DNA of 64,000 bases from Clostridiales bacterium (GCA_012727435.1 JAAYHB010000004.1:1-64000); one strand, 5' to 3'. Shown: positions 36,862 through 46,777, counted from the stretch's first letter. Translations and numbers: made by a program. Notes: generated from the sequence alone by a model not told the origin.

Positions 36862-36897
36862 AAGGGAAAGTCTCACTTTGAGGCTTTCCCTTTAAAT
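36862..36897 (+). terminator. Terminator of the transport locus
   Basis: A nearly perfect 14-bp stem joins 36862-36875 to 36879-36892 (AAGGGAAAG/CTTTCCCTT, extended inward by CTCA/TGAG) with loop CTT and a TTAAATTT tail. Confidence 0.8.
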
Positions 36898-36990
36898 TTC
36901 GCTTCTTCATTTATTAAATTACTGCATTGATACGGCGCCCACTGTATCGCTCCTCTGTGTCTCGAACCTACTGTGTCTAAGATTTAACAA

Positions 36991-37030
36991 CAAAGAAGCG
37001 CGGGCCATGAAACCCGTGCTTCTTTGCTAT
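36991..37030. terminator. Hairpin between convergent operons, next to repeat D
   Basis: CAAAGAAGC (36991-36999) pairs with GCTTCTTTG (37018-37026), continued by GCGGG/CCCGT, around loop CCATGAAA. It lies between the + transport locus and the - alaS gene. The loop and 3' arm resemble the hairpin at 55851-55882, which also precedes a copy of the dispersed repeat. Confidence 0.6.
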
Positions 37031-37040
37031 TAGTTTAGTA

Positions 37041-37114
37041 AGTTTTTTATGGATTCTCAAGGAACTTTTTTTCAAAAAGTTCCTTGAGCGGGGGTTCGGG
37101 GGCAGCACCCCGGT
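37041..37114 (+). repeat. Dispersed two-hairpin repeat, copy D
   Basis: CTCAAGGAACTTTTT (37056-37070) pairs with AAAAAGTTCCTTGAG (37074-37088), followed by the GC-rich module GGGGGTTCGGGGGCAGCACC. It lies in the 3' region shared by convergent genes. Confidence 0.8.
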
Positions 37115-37122
37115 GAAAAATC

Positions 37123-39765
37123 CTAATGAAGCATTGCCGAGAGCGTGGCAGGGGCGGAAGCAAGAGCTTCGTCGAGTTTTGAGGCATCCCGGCCGCCCGC
37201 CATGGCGTTGTCGGGCCTCCCGCCGCCCTTGCCGCCTGTGATGGCACTCACGCTGCCCACCAGCTTGCCGGCATGCGCGCCGCGGGAGACGGCCTCAGCG
37301 CCGGCAATAGCGATGAAGTTGAGCTTCCCGCTGTTGTTTGTGGCGATAATTGCCACGGTATCGGGGTTTCTCGCCTTTATTTCGTCGGCAAGGCTGCGGG
37401 CAACGTCGAGCTCCATGCCGTCAAAGCGCGCGGTGACCAGCCTGACAGGACCGACGCTTATTGCAGATTTTATTATTTCTTCAAGTTTGGTAGCGGCAAG
37501 CTGCGAGTTAAGCTTCTCGATTTCGCGCTGGGCGTCGCGCAGCTCGGACTGCAGCATCGCTGCTTTTTTTGCGATGTCGGCGGGGTTCTGGACCTTGAGT
37601 TCGCGGGCAGTGTCGTTTATAAGCTGCCGCTCGCGGGCGATAAGACCAAGTACTCCCTTGCCTGTGGTCGCCTCAATGCGGCGGACGCCGGCGGCGACAG
37701 AGGACTCGGAGAGTATTTTGAACAGCCCGATTTTTGCGGTATTGTCGACATGCGTGCCGCCGCAGAGCTCGATTGAGCAGTCGCCCATGCGCACGACGCG
37801 CACGGTATTGCCGTATTTCTCGCCGAAGAAGGCCAACGCGCCGAGCTTTTTGGCTTCGTCGAGCGGCATTTCGGTCATGCTGCCGGGCGCGCCCTTGAGT
37901 ATTTCATCGTTCACCAGCTCCTCGACTTTGGCGATTTCCTCGGGCGTGAGGGCGGCGAAGTGGGTGAAGTCAAAGCGCAAGCGGGCATCGTCGACATAAG
38001 AGCCTGCCTGCTCGACGTGTGTGCCCAATACCCTGCGCAGAGCCGACTGGAGCAGGTGGCAGGCCGAGTGGTTGCGCATTATGTTCCGGCGGCGTGCCTC
38101 GTCGATCTGAGCCGTGACTCTGTCGCCCACCCTTATTCTGCCGCTTATAATTGTGGCGATGTGCAGATACACATCGTCGGCCTTTTTGGTGTCGGTTACC
38201 TGGGCTTCGGCATCCGGGCCATAAATCCTGCCGGTATCGCCGACCTGACCGCCGCCCTCGCCGTAGAAGGGGGTTTTGTCGAGAATTAGGGTAAAGTCGC
38301 CCTCGCTGACCTCGTCGACAAATCGGGTGCCCTCCTCGTCCTCAATGATAATAGCCAGTACCTTCGAGTCTGTGACGGGTGCAGAATAGCCGCAGAATTC
38401 GGTTTTCGGGAGGTTTTTAAGCAGCTTTATTGAGTCGTCGCTCCAGCCTCCGATACTGCCGCGGGCGGCTCTTGCGCGCTCACGCTGTTTTTGCATGAGG
38501 CTGCGGAAGGTTTCCTCGTCGACTCCGAGCTGCGCCTCAGCGGCAATCTCGCGGGTCAGGTCGAGCGGGAATCCGAAGGTGTCGTAGAGCCTGAACACTT
38601 CCTCGCCCGAAAGTTCAGTCCTGCCGGCAGACTTTGCCTCGGCTATGAGATCCGAGAGCTTTGCCAGCCCGGCGTCGATGGTGGCGTTAAAGCGCTCCTC
38701 CTCGATTGAGATGACCTTCTTTATATATTCGGCCCGCTCGCCAAGCTCGGGGTAGGGGGCGACATTTTCGGCAATAGCGACATCGCAAAGCTCGGCCAAA
38801 AAGGGGCGTTCTATGCCGAGCAGCTTGCCGTGCCGGCAGGCGCGGCGGATTATGCGGCGCAGCACGTACCCCCGGCCTTCGTTCGAGGGGATGACGCCGT
38901 CGCATATCATGAACATTGCACTTTTTATGTGGTCGGTGATGACGCGGATCGAGATATCGCTGTTTTTATCGGCGCTGTATGTTTTGCCCGAGATTTGGCA
39001 GACCTTGTCGAGGATCTTTCTGATGCTGTCGACCTCGAACATGTTGTCGACGCCCTGGATCACGCAGGCCAGCCGCTCAAGCCCCATGCCGGTGTCAATG
39101 TTCTTTTGCCTGAGTTCGGAATAGTTGCCCTGCCCGTCGTTGTAGAACTGCGAGAATACGTTGTTCCAGATTTCCATGTAACGGTCGCAGTCGCAGCCGG
39201 GCTTGCAGTCGGGGCTGCCGCAGCCGTATTTTTCACCGCGGTCAAAGTAAATCTCGGAGCAGGGGCCGCAGGGACCCTGACCGTGCTCCCAGAAGTTGTT
39301 GTCCTTGCCGAGCCGGACAATGCGCTCGGCCGGAACCCCGACGATATCCCGCCAGATGGAAAAAGCCTCGTCGTCTTTTTCGTATATAGACGGCCAGAGC
39401 AGCTCGGCAGGAATCTCAAGGTCTTTTGTGAGGAACTCCCACGCCCAGACAATGGCTTCTTTTTTGAAGTAGTCGCCGAAGCTGAAGTTGCCGAGCATCT
39501 CAAAGAAGGTGCCGTGGCGCGCGGTGTGCCCCACACGCTCAAGGTCGGGGGTGCGGATGCACTTCTGGCAGGTGACGACCCGCCGGCGCGGAGGCACTTC
39601 TTCGCCGGTAAAGTATTTCTTCATGGGCGCCATGCCCGAATTTATCAGGAGAAGCGATTTGTCGTTATGCGGTATGAGCGAAAATGAGGGGAGGCGGAGA
39701 TGGCCCTTCGACTCAAAGAAGGAAAGGAACCTCTCACGAAGCTCGTTTTGAGACATCCAGTGCAT
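37123..39765 (-). CDS. alaS: Alanyl-tRNA synthetase
   Basis: AlaS charges tRNA-Ala. The 880-residue protein is full length: class II catalytic core (MKKYFTGEEVPP, RTPDLERVGHTARHGTFFEM), the editing domain zinc ligands (HSACHLLQSALRR and CGGTHV) and the C-terminal DHHA1 domain ending GGGRPDNAMAGG. A PDCKPGCDCDRYMEIWNNVF segment has the CxxxC type zinc site. The ATG at 39765 follows AAAGGA by about 11 nt. It has its own consensus promoter and a leader of about 55 nt, too short for a T-box. It ends facing the transport locus. Confidence 0.96.
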   Translation of the reverse strand: MHWMSQNELRERFLSFFESKGHLRLPSFSLIPHNDKSLLLINSGMAPMKKYFTGEEVPPRRRVVTCQKCIRTPDLERVGHTARHGTFFEMLGNFSFGDYFKKEAIVWAWEFLTKDLEIPAELLWPSIYEKDDEAFSIWRDIVGVPAERIVRLGKDNNFWEHGQGPCGPCSEIYFDRGEKYGCGSPDCKPGCDCDRYMEIWNNVFSQFYNDGQGNYSELRQKNIDTGMGLERLACVIQGVDNMFEVDSIRKILDKVCQISGKTYSADKNSDISIRVITDHIKSAMFMICDGVIPSNEGRGYVLRRIIRRACRHGKLLGIERPFLAELCDVAIAENVAPYPELGERAEYIKKVISIEEERFNATIDAGLAKLSDLIAEAKSAGRTELSGEEVFRLYDTFGFPLDLTREIAAEAQLGVDEETFRSLMQKQRERARAARGSIGGWSDDSIKLLKNLPKTEFCGYSAPVTDSKVLAIIIEDEEGTRFVDEVSEGDFTLILDKTPFYGEGGGQVGDTGRIYGPDAEAQVTDTKKADDVYLHIATIISGRIRVGDRVTAQIDEARRRNIMRNHSACHLLQSALRRVLGTHVEQAGSYVDDARLRFDFTHFAALTPEEIAKVEELVNDEILKGAPGSMTEMPLDEAKKLGALAFFGEKYGNTVRVVRMGDCSIELCGGTHVDNTAKIGLFKILSESSVAAGVRRIEATTGKGVLGLIARERQLINDTARELKVQNPADIAKKAAMLQSELRDAQREIEKLNSQLAATKLEEIIKSAISVGPVRLVTARFDGMELDVARSLADEIKARNPDTVAIIATNNSGKLNFIAIAGAEAVSRGAHAGKLVGSVSAITGGKGGGRPDNAMAGGRDASKLDEALASAPATLSAMLH

Positions 39766-39827
39766 TTCGGATTATATCCTTTCGGAAAAGTTTTCTCTGC
39801 CTGCGGCCAAAGGTACGGCGCGACAGA

Positions 39828-39856
39828 ATTATACCACCTGTATATATAGGTGTCAA
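39828..39856 (-). promoter_or_regulatory. Consensus promoter of alaS
   Basis: On the minus strand TTGACA (39856-39851), exactly 17 bp, then TATAAT (39833-39828): a perfect sigma-A promoter. Transcription would start near 39821. Confidence 0.85.
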
Positions 39857-39871
39857 GCCAACAGCCTGAGG

Positions 39872-41155
39872 TCACTCGATACTGCAGGCAAGTTTTTGTT
39901 TTTTCGCAAACAGGTCGGGGTGAATGTCAAGGGTTGCAAAGTAATCTTCGGGGGTCTCGGCGCGCCTGATTAACTGAAATGTGCCGTCGGCTTTTTTCAG
40001 GATTTCGGCGCAGCGGAGCTTGCCGTTGTAATTGTAGCCCATTGAGTAGCCGTGCGCGCCTGCGTCGTGTATCACCAGAATGTCGCCGATGTCGATTTTG
40101 GGCAGCGGGCGGTTTATCGCGAATTTGTCGTTGTTCTCGCAGAGCGAACCCACCACGTCGTATACCATGTCGCACTCGCGATCCTCTTTACCCAGAACCG
40201 TGATATGGTGGTAGGCGCGGTACATTGCCGGCCGCATCAGGTTGACCGCGCAGGCGTCAACTCCGATGTAATTTTTGTATATTTCCTTTTTGTGAATAGC
40301 GGTGGTCACAAGCTGGCCGTAGGGGCCGGTTATATACCGCCCCAGCTCGCTGCATAGGGTAATATGGCCCAGCCCTGCGGGGACCAGAATCTCGTTATAT
40401 GCCCGGCGGACCTGCTCGCCGATATAGCGGATGTCGACCGGTTTCTGCTCGGGCCGGTAGGGAATGCCGATGCCGCCCGAGAGGTTGACTACCGAGAGGG
40501 TGATGCCGTGCTCGCGCTTGAGCCTTACCGCGACCTCAAAGAGGGTGCGAGAGAGCGTGGGGTAATAGTCGTCCTCAATGCAATTGCTGGCAAGGAAGGC
40601 GTGGATACCGAGCTTTTTTACGCCGCGCGCCAGAAGTTTTTTGTAGCCTTCTACAAGTTGCGGGTAGGTAAAGCCGTATTTCGCCTCGCCGGGGTTGTCC
40701 ATGATTTTGTTGTTTATCTTAAATTCATCCCCCGGATTGTAACGGCAGCAGACCTCCTCGGGAAGCCCGGCGAGCGAATCCAGAAAATCAATGTGGGTTA
40801 TGTCGTCAAGGTTTATCCGGGCGCCAAGTTTTCTGGCGTACACAAAGTCGGCGGCCGGTGTGTCATTTGAGGAGAAGAAAATATCGTCGCCCCGCAGCCC
40901 CAGCGCCTCGGCAAGCATCAGCTCGGTATAAGACGAGCAGTCGACGCCGCAACCCTCCTCCTTGAGTATTTTTATGATAATCGGATTGGGATTGGCCTTT
41001 ACCGCAAAATACTCGCGGAAGCCCGGATTCCACGAAAAGGCCGCAAGGAATTCGCGAAGGTTTTCCCTGATGCCCTTTTCATCGTAAATATAAAAGGGGG
41101 TAGGATACTGTTTCTTCAGCTCAAGTGCTTCTGACAGCGTGAGAATCGGTTTCAT
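39872..41155 (-). CDS. lysA: Diaminopimelate decarboxylase
   Basis: LysA makes L-lysine from meso-diaminopimelate. The 427-residue protein is a fold-type III PLP decarboxylase: PLP lysine in YFAVKANPNP, the DCSSYTELMLA segment, GGIGIPYRP, the CSELGRYI substrate/phosphate region (EPGR in most relatives) and GSLCENNDKF with the cysteine donated to the partner active site. I chose the ATG at 41155 (MKPILTLSEA) because AAGGGA is 7-8 nt upstream; a start at 41191 would be at or before the promoter's transcription start. With dapL this supplies diaminopimelate-type lysine synthesis. The SEL-for-EPG change means ornithine-type activity cannot be fully excluded. Confidence 0.85.
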   Translation of the reverse strand: MKPILTLSEALELKKQYPTPFYIYDEKGIRENLREFLAAFSWNPGFREYFAVKANPNPIIIKILKEEGCGVDCSSYTELMLAEALGLRGDDIFFSSNDTPAADFVYARKLGARINLDDITHIDFLDSLAGLPEEVCCRYNPGDEFKINNKIMDNPGEAKYGFTYPQLVEGYKKLLARGVKKLGIHAFLASNCIEDDYYPTLSRTLFEVAVRLKREHGITLSVVNLSGGIGIPYRPEQKPVDIRYIGEQVRRAYNEILVPAGLGHITLCSELGRYITGPYGQLVTTAIHKKEIYKNYIGVDACAVNLMRPAMYRAYHHITVLGKEDRECDMVYDVVGSLCENNDKFAINRPLPKIDIGDILVIHDAGAHGYSMGYNYNGKLRCAEILKKADGTFQLIRRAETPEDYFATLDIHPDLFAKKQKLACSIE

Positions 41156-41192
41156 TTGAACTTCCCTTATATGTTCTGCGTAATAATACAAT

Positions 41193-41221
41193 ATTTTATC
41201 ATATTACAGCAATTATATCAA
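41193..41221 (-). promoter_or_regulatory. Promoter of lysA
   Basis: On the minus strand TTGATA (41221-41216), 17 bp, TAAAAT (41198-41193), preceded by an extended TG motif. Transcription would start near 41186. Confidence 0.7.
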
Positions 41222-41290
41222 CAGCAAAATATGAAATTGACTGATATCTTCTGGTGTGACATATCATTGACAAACCGGTAAACATTTAAT

Positions 41291-41343
41291 ATGCGCCCGG
41301 TAGACCGGCCGGGGCCGGTTTTACCGGGCGCATTAAGTATCAG
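41291..41343 (-). terminator. Hairpin after the transglutaminase gene
   Basis: ATGCGCCCGGTA (41291-41302) pairs with TACCGGGCGCAT (41332-41343), with an inner ACCGG/CCGGT stem. In the minus direction it follows the stop at 41378 and leads into ATTAAATGTTT. Confidence 0.7.
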
Positions 41344-41377
41344 GTTCCGGCAGCCGATCCCGCCGGAGCCCTTGGGA

Positions 41378-44300
41378 TTAAATAATCCACTTGAAATAAT
41401 GGTATTTTATACGGCGCAGGTATCCCAGCCGCTTGTCGGCCGCTGCGCGCATACGGCGGTAGAATACCGCAAGTTCGCAAAGCTCCTCGCGGGTCATGCC
41501 ATGGCCGAACTCCTCGGCGGCAATTGCTGCGAAAATCTTCTTAAAGTCGGTGTCGCTTATCCGCTTGGAGGGCTTGTCGTCGGTCGCGGCATCCGAGTCG
41601 ACCGGCCTGCCGAACACATCCGAATACTCGGCTTCAAGCCGCTCGGCATACTCGTCGCGGAACTCGCCTTTCTTGGGCGCCGAACCGTAAGCAGCGAGCA
41701 AGGCGGTCAGCCAGTCTATAATGCTGCGGGCAAGCACCCTGCTCTCCTCGTCGGTAAAGTCACCTGCCAAAATCCGCTGAGCTGTTTTGGCCCGCTTTTG
41801 CTCGGCCTTCTTAGCAAGGGTGTCTATGACTATTCCGGCGACAATCAAAGTTATCACGATCAGGGTAACTGCCACAGAAACCCAGATTATGCGGTTCAGC
41901 GCTTTGAGCCCGTTAATTCTTGCCTGCTGATAATACAGCGCTTCGGTAACATTCGTGTTGAGCGATTCGGCAAAAGAGTTGAGCGCGGCGATAAAATCGG
42001 CTTGGTCATATTCAGCGCTGTCCTTGTTTTGGGCATAGTAGTCACTCAGCTTTACATAGCTGCTCCGGAAGTTATTGAGCAGCATCTCGATGTTATCAAG
42101 TGATTTTTTGATTTCGCGGTTGCCAAAAAGCAGGGCGAGCTCTGCTCTCATGTTGTCAATCTGCAGCGCGGCAAGGTCTATTGAAGCCTTAAGGCTGTCG
42201 AGCAGCATCTCTTCTTCGGTGTACTCCTCCACCGGGTCCCAGGGCCGCACTATGCCGCCGCTGCTCTCGCCGGTCTCCTTGACATACATATCGTTGTAAT
42301 ACACCGGTGTGGCCTCGTACTGCACCCAGCCGATTCCGTCGTACCAGACCTCCACCCAAGCATGCGCGTTGTAGTCGCGCACCGTGCCGACATAGCGCCC
42401 GACCGCATTTTCAGAATAATTGCGCCTGAAGTCACCTGCAACATAGCCCTCAACATACCGCGCGGGGATTCCGGCCTCGCGGAGCAGGAGGGTCAGCGCC
42501 GAAGCATACTGCACGCAATAGCCTTCCTTGGTGACGGCAAGGAAGTTTTCGGTGCCGTCAAGATTTTCGTCGGCAGGCCGTGTCGGTTCAAGCGTGTAGG
42601 TGTAATTTTCTTTTAAGTAATCGACTATCTCCATTATCAGCTCATGGCGCTGAATGTAGGTCTCGGGATCGGCCGAGTTGCGTTCGGCGGCCTTTGAAAA
42701 ATCCTTTAAGACCTCGGTCTCGGTAACATTACCCTCGTCGTCAACCTCTCTTACAGTTCTGATTGCCGAGTCTTTGATTGTTTTGAGCAACTCGGATATA
42801 ACCTTACTGTTCGATTTGCCGAGATATGTATCGTATACAAAACTACTGTACACATGTTGGTAGTAGTAGTCATATGCAAGCTCGCGTTTCTCGCTTGTGT
42901 TCATAAGCTCTCGGAAGCGAATGTCGAGCGGCAGATCGGGGGGCACGAATGCGATGGTATAAGACTGTTCCTCACCGGTCAGCGGGTCGATATAAGTCTC
43001 GACTTTAAGGTCGGTAGCCTTTTTGCTTATCAGCTCGCCATTGTCCGAGTAGGTATACACCCCGACGCCGCGCGGGTAGCGAACCGAGATAATTTTGTTC
43101 CCTGTAGACTCGTCAATGAGTACCGAAACAAGGTTTTCGGGCTCCTCGTAGAACATCTGGCTTATTGCATCGTCAAGCGAGGCGTTCCTGCCCCTGGCCT
43201 TTCTCTCGGCATATTTTTCAATTTCATTGTAGGCGCCAAGATACCCTTTATTGAATTGTGCAATATAGTCGGCCACATTCCGGTACCAGTCGGAGTTCTT
43301 CATGGTTGTGACATTTGCAACCGAAGCATACTCAAGCTCTGTCATGAACTTCCGCCCGGTGTAAAGGCCGTCGAAATAATTGACGAAAGTGACCTCCGAG
43401 AGGGTGTCGGCGCCGTATTCGTAGAGCCCTTTTGACTCGGCCCGCCTGTTCCTGGTCAGCTCGTCACACCGCAAGAACGAGGGCATGTAGACCAGCGCAT
43501 CACCGGTTTCAACCCGCTTGACATTTACCTGCATTACCACAAAACCGTATTTTGTGTTACTGGTGTACTGCTGCGGGAAATTTCTCGCCTCGATGAGCGC
43601 CGGATTCATTATTCTGTAAAAGTTGTTGAACATGGTCTCGGCCGGGTCAAGAGTTGTGCCGTAGAGCCCGCGGTATTTTTCAAGCTGGTCGTCGTCGGCT
43701 GCGTACCAAGCACCGTCTTTGTAATTCACGCCAATCCAGCCCCGCATATAAACCGCGGTATTATACTGGGTTTCGACCGTGAAAAGCCGGGCACCGGTGT
43801 AATTCTGCTTTACCGCGTCTGTTGAATGAGGTTCGAAGTTGCTTTTATCGTTCTGGTATCCCAGCAAATCAAGTATCGGGTCGTCGCCCATGAGCAGGGC
43901 GGTGACATATTCGCGATAAAACTCCATCCGCCGGTCGATGACTTCGATTGTGGTAAAGTTGCCGGTGATCGTAAGCGCCGGAATCAGGAGTATCAGCATC
44001 ATCACCACAAAGGCACCGAAAGCCGCAAAGCCGCCCTGAGCCAGCCTTGTGTCGGTGATGACCCTGTCGTATTCCTTTACCGCTCGGATTTGGCGCTTAA
44101 TCTTGCGCCGCTCGGCCAAAAGCGCCTTCTTTTCCTCAAGGGTCAGCTTCTTTTTCTTTTCTTTGCGGGCTGCCTTGGGCTTTTTCGGACTGCTGAAATA
44201 CTCGGTCAGCTCCTCGTCGACGTTTTTAGGCCTTTTTTCTTTCTTGCGCTGTTTTTTCAGCTCGCGCCGCCTCAGCTTTTCCTCGCGCCGGATCTCTTTC

Positions 44301-45148
44301 CGTGACTTCGGCAAATCGGGCATCCTCGGCCTGTTTTGGTCGGCGTCGGCAAAGAGCAGGGTTTCGGTGTCGTACTTCTTTGAATCGGGGTTTTTTACAA
44401 AAATCCTGTCATACGCGGCCATCACCAGAATTGCGGCAAAGGAGGTAATGATCAGCGTGACCCCCCAGTTCGAGCGCGAAATGTTGTATGTGAAGACCAC
44501 GACGAGCACAAGCGTGCTGACCACCGCCGGGAGTGCGAGCCGCGCTTTCTTTATTATCGAGAAGGTGAATATGAGAGAAATCAAAACCGTGAAGACCGCC
44601 ACCCCGAACTTAAAGCACGCCTCTTTTGTGTGCGGCGGGGTATAGGTCACCTCGGACATATACTTTACAACCGCGTAATACCCGAGATTGTAGAGCCTGG
44701 TCAGGACCACGTTTTTGACGGTCAGAAATACCTTTGTGGCAAATGATATTATGTTCCCGGCATAAAATAACGCCCAAGCCCCGGTGCCGAGAATCACAAC
44801 CGAGCCTGCGACACATCCGTACTTTGACAGGCGCATTGCCGAGAAGACCGCAACCGAGACCAGGCTTACAAGTGCCACAAACCCGGCCGGGATCTTAATG
44901 TCCTGTGCCTCAAGTTTCAGCGCGTCAAGCACGAAAAAGACAAGCCCGAAAACCGCGACAAAGATCACCGCAGCGCGGGCTATGTAACCCAAAATCCGCA
45001 ACCACGGCCTCATGCCGGCCCTGTCGGGCGGGCAGATTATCGGGCGCAGATGAGTCGGAATATTTTTCTTCTTACGGCTCCGGCCGGGCTTTTTGCCGAC
45101 CTTCCCCGCGGCATCCTGTGGGGTGTATTTATCTTCAATACTCTGCAT
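41378..45148 (-). CDS. Large membrane transglutaminase-like protein
   Basis: A 1256-residue protein with at least five N-terminal membrane segments (about 50-260), a very basic cytoplasmic linker (Lys/Arg-rich, about 275-355), another membrane segment (about 370-390) and a large extracellular region. The transglutaminase core is near residues 870-955: GYCVQYASALTLLLREAG (Cys), RDYNAHAWVEVW (His) and the acidic residue in VQYEATP (Glu where Asp is commoner). A membrane segment near 1100-1125 and a helical cytoplasmic C-terminus follow. With MoxR and DUF58 it forms a conserved three-gene set of unknown function, thought to assemble or activate cell-surface factors. The TA gap to DUF58 is 1 nt. 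Confidence 0.85.
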   Translation of the reverse strand: MQSIEDKYTPQDAAGKVGKKPGRSRKKKNIPTHLRPIICPPDRAGMRPWLRILGYIARAAVIFVAVFGLVFFVLDALKLEAQDIKIPAGFVALVSLVSVAVFSAMRLSKYGCVAGSVVILGTGAWALFYAGNIISFATKVFLTVKNVVLTRLYNLGYYAVVKYMSEVTYTPPHTKEACFKFGVAVFTVLISLIFTFSIIKKARLALPAVVSTLVLVVVFTYNISRSNWGVTLIITSFAAILVMAAYDRIFVKNPDSKKYDTETLLFADADQNRPRMPDLPKSRKEIRREEKLRRRELKKQRKKEKRPKNVDEELTEYFSSPKKPKAARKEKKKKLTLEEKKALLAERRKIKRQIRAVKEYDRVITDTRLAQGGFAAFGAFVVMMLILLIPALTITGNFTTIEVIDRRMEFYREYVTALLMGDDPILDLLGYQNDKSNFEPHSTDAVKQNYTGARLFTVETQYNTAVYMRGWIGVNYKDGAWYAADDDQLEKYRGLYGTTLDPAETMFNNFYRIMNPALIEARNFPQQYTSNTKYGFVVMQVNVKRVETGDALVYMPSFLRCDELTRNRRAESKGLYEYGADTLSEVTFVNYFDGLYTGRKFMTELEYASVANVTTMKNSDWYRNVADYIAQFNKGYLGAYNEIEKYAERKARGRNASLDDAISQMFYEEPENLVSVLIDESTGNKIISVRYPRGVGVYTYSDNGELISKKATDLKVETYIDPLTGEEQSYTIAFVPPDLPLDIRFRELMNTSEKRELAYDYYYQHVYSSFVYDTYLGKSNSKVISELLKTIKDSAIRTVREVDDEGNVTETEVLKDFSKAAERNSADPETYIQRHELIMEIVDYLKENYTYTLEPTRPADENLDGTENFLAVTKEGYCVQYASALTLLLREAGIPARYVEGYVAGDFRRNYSENAVGRYVGTVRDYNAHAWVEVWYDGIGWVQYEATPVYYNDMYVKETGESSGGIVRPWDPVEEYTEEEMLLDSLKASIDLAALQIDNMRAELALLFGNREIKKSLDNIEMLLNNFRSSYVKLSDYYAQNKDSAEYDQADFIAALNSFAESLNTNVTEALYYQQARINGLKALNRIIWVSVAVTLIVITLIVAGIVIDTLAKKAEQKRAKTAQRILAGDFTDEESRVLARSIIDWLTALLAAYGSAPKKGEFRDEYAERLEAEYSDVFGRPVDSDAATDDKPSKRISDTDFKKIFAAIAAEEFGHGMTREELCELAVFYRRMRAAADKRLGYLRRIKYHYFKWII

Positions 45149-45149
45149 G

Positions 45150-46775
45150 TTACTCCAGCCTCAGCTTCTTATCAAGCCTGCCCTCGACGAGCCTCAGTCC
45201 CCTTGACATAAGCTGCGAGCGGCAGCTCTCGATATAGAGCTTTCTTTCGCTTATGTGGGCAAACCTTTCCTCGGGGTTATAGAGTATCACCGCCGACGCA
45301 CCCCATGCCGCACCGTCCGAGATATTCGGCAGCGAGCAGAGCTCGCGCACCGAATCGGGGTCTATGGCGGCGGTGATGAAGAGCTGCTTTGTGTCCTGCG
45401 TATCCTTTACCATCCTTGAGAGCCGCGCGACCGTCTCCTCCGCAGAACATAGCGGGGCGGTGGCAAACAGCCGGTATATGGCATTGAAGTCCTCAATGCC
45501 GCGCAGCGTGAAGCTGTATACCCCCGTCTCCGACCGCCGGTCAAACCAGAAGAGGGTACACACGTTGTTGTCGCGCAGCTCGCGCAAAACAACCGCAACC
45601 GTCAGCTCCACCACGCCGTCGGCGCAGTATTCGTTCATGTCGTCGTAGTATGCGTCGTCGGCAAGCTCGTTTATGTCGACCTGTATGCCGTTATTTTGCG
45701 ATTCTCCGGCCTCAGCCCCCTTGCGGCGCCGGGCGGCCCTTGTTTTCTTCTTGACATGGTGCCCGCGGGCCATGTCGCGGGTTTCATCTTCAACTGTAGC
45801 AGTCCCGATATCCGGCTCTTGTGTGCCCGCTGTGGCATCACCGGCGGCAGGGCCGTCGGCCCCGTTTGCCCCTTGTGCTTTCTTCTGCACCTCAGAATCC
45901 CCGTTTGCTGCCTGATTATCCGGCTTTTTATTCCTGGCGGGCGCTTTTTCTTCTGTTCGTTCGGGCGGCTCGGTAGGAAAGCGCGCCGAGAGGTCGCAGA
46001 AAACGAGCGTCTGCTTTGAGGAGCCGGTGTCATAATCACGCACCAGAAAATCCTCGGCTTTTGAGGAAAGCTTCCAGTGTATGCTTTTCAAAGGGTCGCC
46101 GGTCACATATTCACGAATGTCGCTGATCTCAATCTTTTCGTATGAATAGGGATCCTTTTTGGTTTCCCGGGCCGAATCGGATACCGCGCTCTCCTCGCTC
46201 TGTCCCATAACCAACCGGCGCGGCAGCACCGACACCGAGTCGTACATGCCGACATCGACACGAATCCTGAGCATTCTGAAAAAGTCATATACGTAAAGAC
46301 ATTTTACGCCTATCTCATATGTGCCGCGAAAACGGAATTTCACGGTATTGTTTATCGTGTACGAAGCCAGCGGCGACATGGCAAGGCTTACCATGCGGTC
46401 GGTGCAGCGCACGCTGCTTGACTGCGGCAGGTGCATAATTGCGTCGATAAAGGGGTAGGGTATGATTGACTCGTTTATTATCCGCAGCCGGTAGGTGTAG
46501 GGCTCGAGCTTGTATATCGTCGCGGAGTCCGAGAGCATATAGGTTTTGAGCGTCGAACGCGCGGTCAGGGCATATATGAGCATGACCCACGGTAAAAAGA
46601 ATATGAAGGTGAAAAATATATTTGATGCCTTGGACCGCAGCGCCTGCGTGAAAATAAGGGCGGCGATAAAGACTATGACATATATGATGAAATTGCCGGT
46701 CAGCGAGATTTTAGGATAATACCTTGCAGCACCGGGCCCTTTTACGCCGGCCGGCTCATGTGCTATCGCATTCAT
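45150..46775 (-). CDS. DUF58 membrane protein with charged insert
   Basis: A 541-residue protein with two N-terminal membrane segments (about 28-75), a beta-rich region and the DUF58 signature IREYVTGDPLKSIHWKLSSK followed by LVRDYD. Between the signature and the vWA-like C-terminal half lies a low-complexity charged insert of about 90 residues (Glu/Lys/Ala/Arg-rich), longer than usual. DUF58 proteins partner with MoxR ATPases. The gene lies 2 nt after the MoxR stop and 1 nt before the transglutaminase start, so the three are translated together. Confidence 0.88.
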   Translation of the reverse strand: MNAIAHEPAGVKGPGAARYYPKISLTGNFIIYVIVFIAALIFTQALRSKASNIFFTFIFFLPWVMLIYALTARSTLKTYMLSDSATIYKLEPYTYRLRIINESIIPYPFIDAIMHLPQSSSVRCTDRMVSLAMSPLASYTINNTVKFRFRGTYEIGVKCLYVYDFFRMLRIRVDVGMYDSVSVLPRRLVMGQSEESAVSDSARETKKDPYSYEKIEISDIREYVTGDPLKSIHWKLSSKAEDFLVRDYDTGSSKQTLVFCDLSARFPTEPPERTEEKAPARNKKPDNQAANGDSEVQKKAQGANGADGPAAGDATAGTQEPDIGTATVEDETRDMARGHHVKKKTRAARRRKGAEAGESQNNGIQVDINELADDAYYDDMNEYCADGVVELTVAVVLRELRDNNVCTLFWFDRRSETGVYSFTLRGIEDFNAIYRLFATAPLCSAEETVARLSRMVKDTQDTKQLFITAAIDPDSVRELCSLPNISDGAAWGASAVILYNPEERFAHISERKLYIESCRSQLMSRGLRLVEGRLDKKLRLE

Positions 46776-46777
46776 GC

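Noticed and set aside
39766..39871. T-box leader before alaS
   Set aside because: The consensus promoter leaves only about 55 nt before the start codon, with no T-box sequence.
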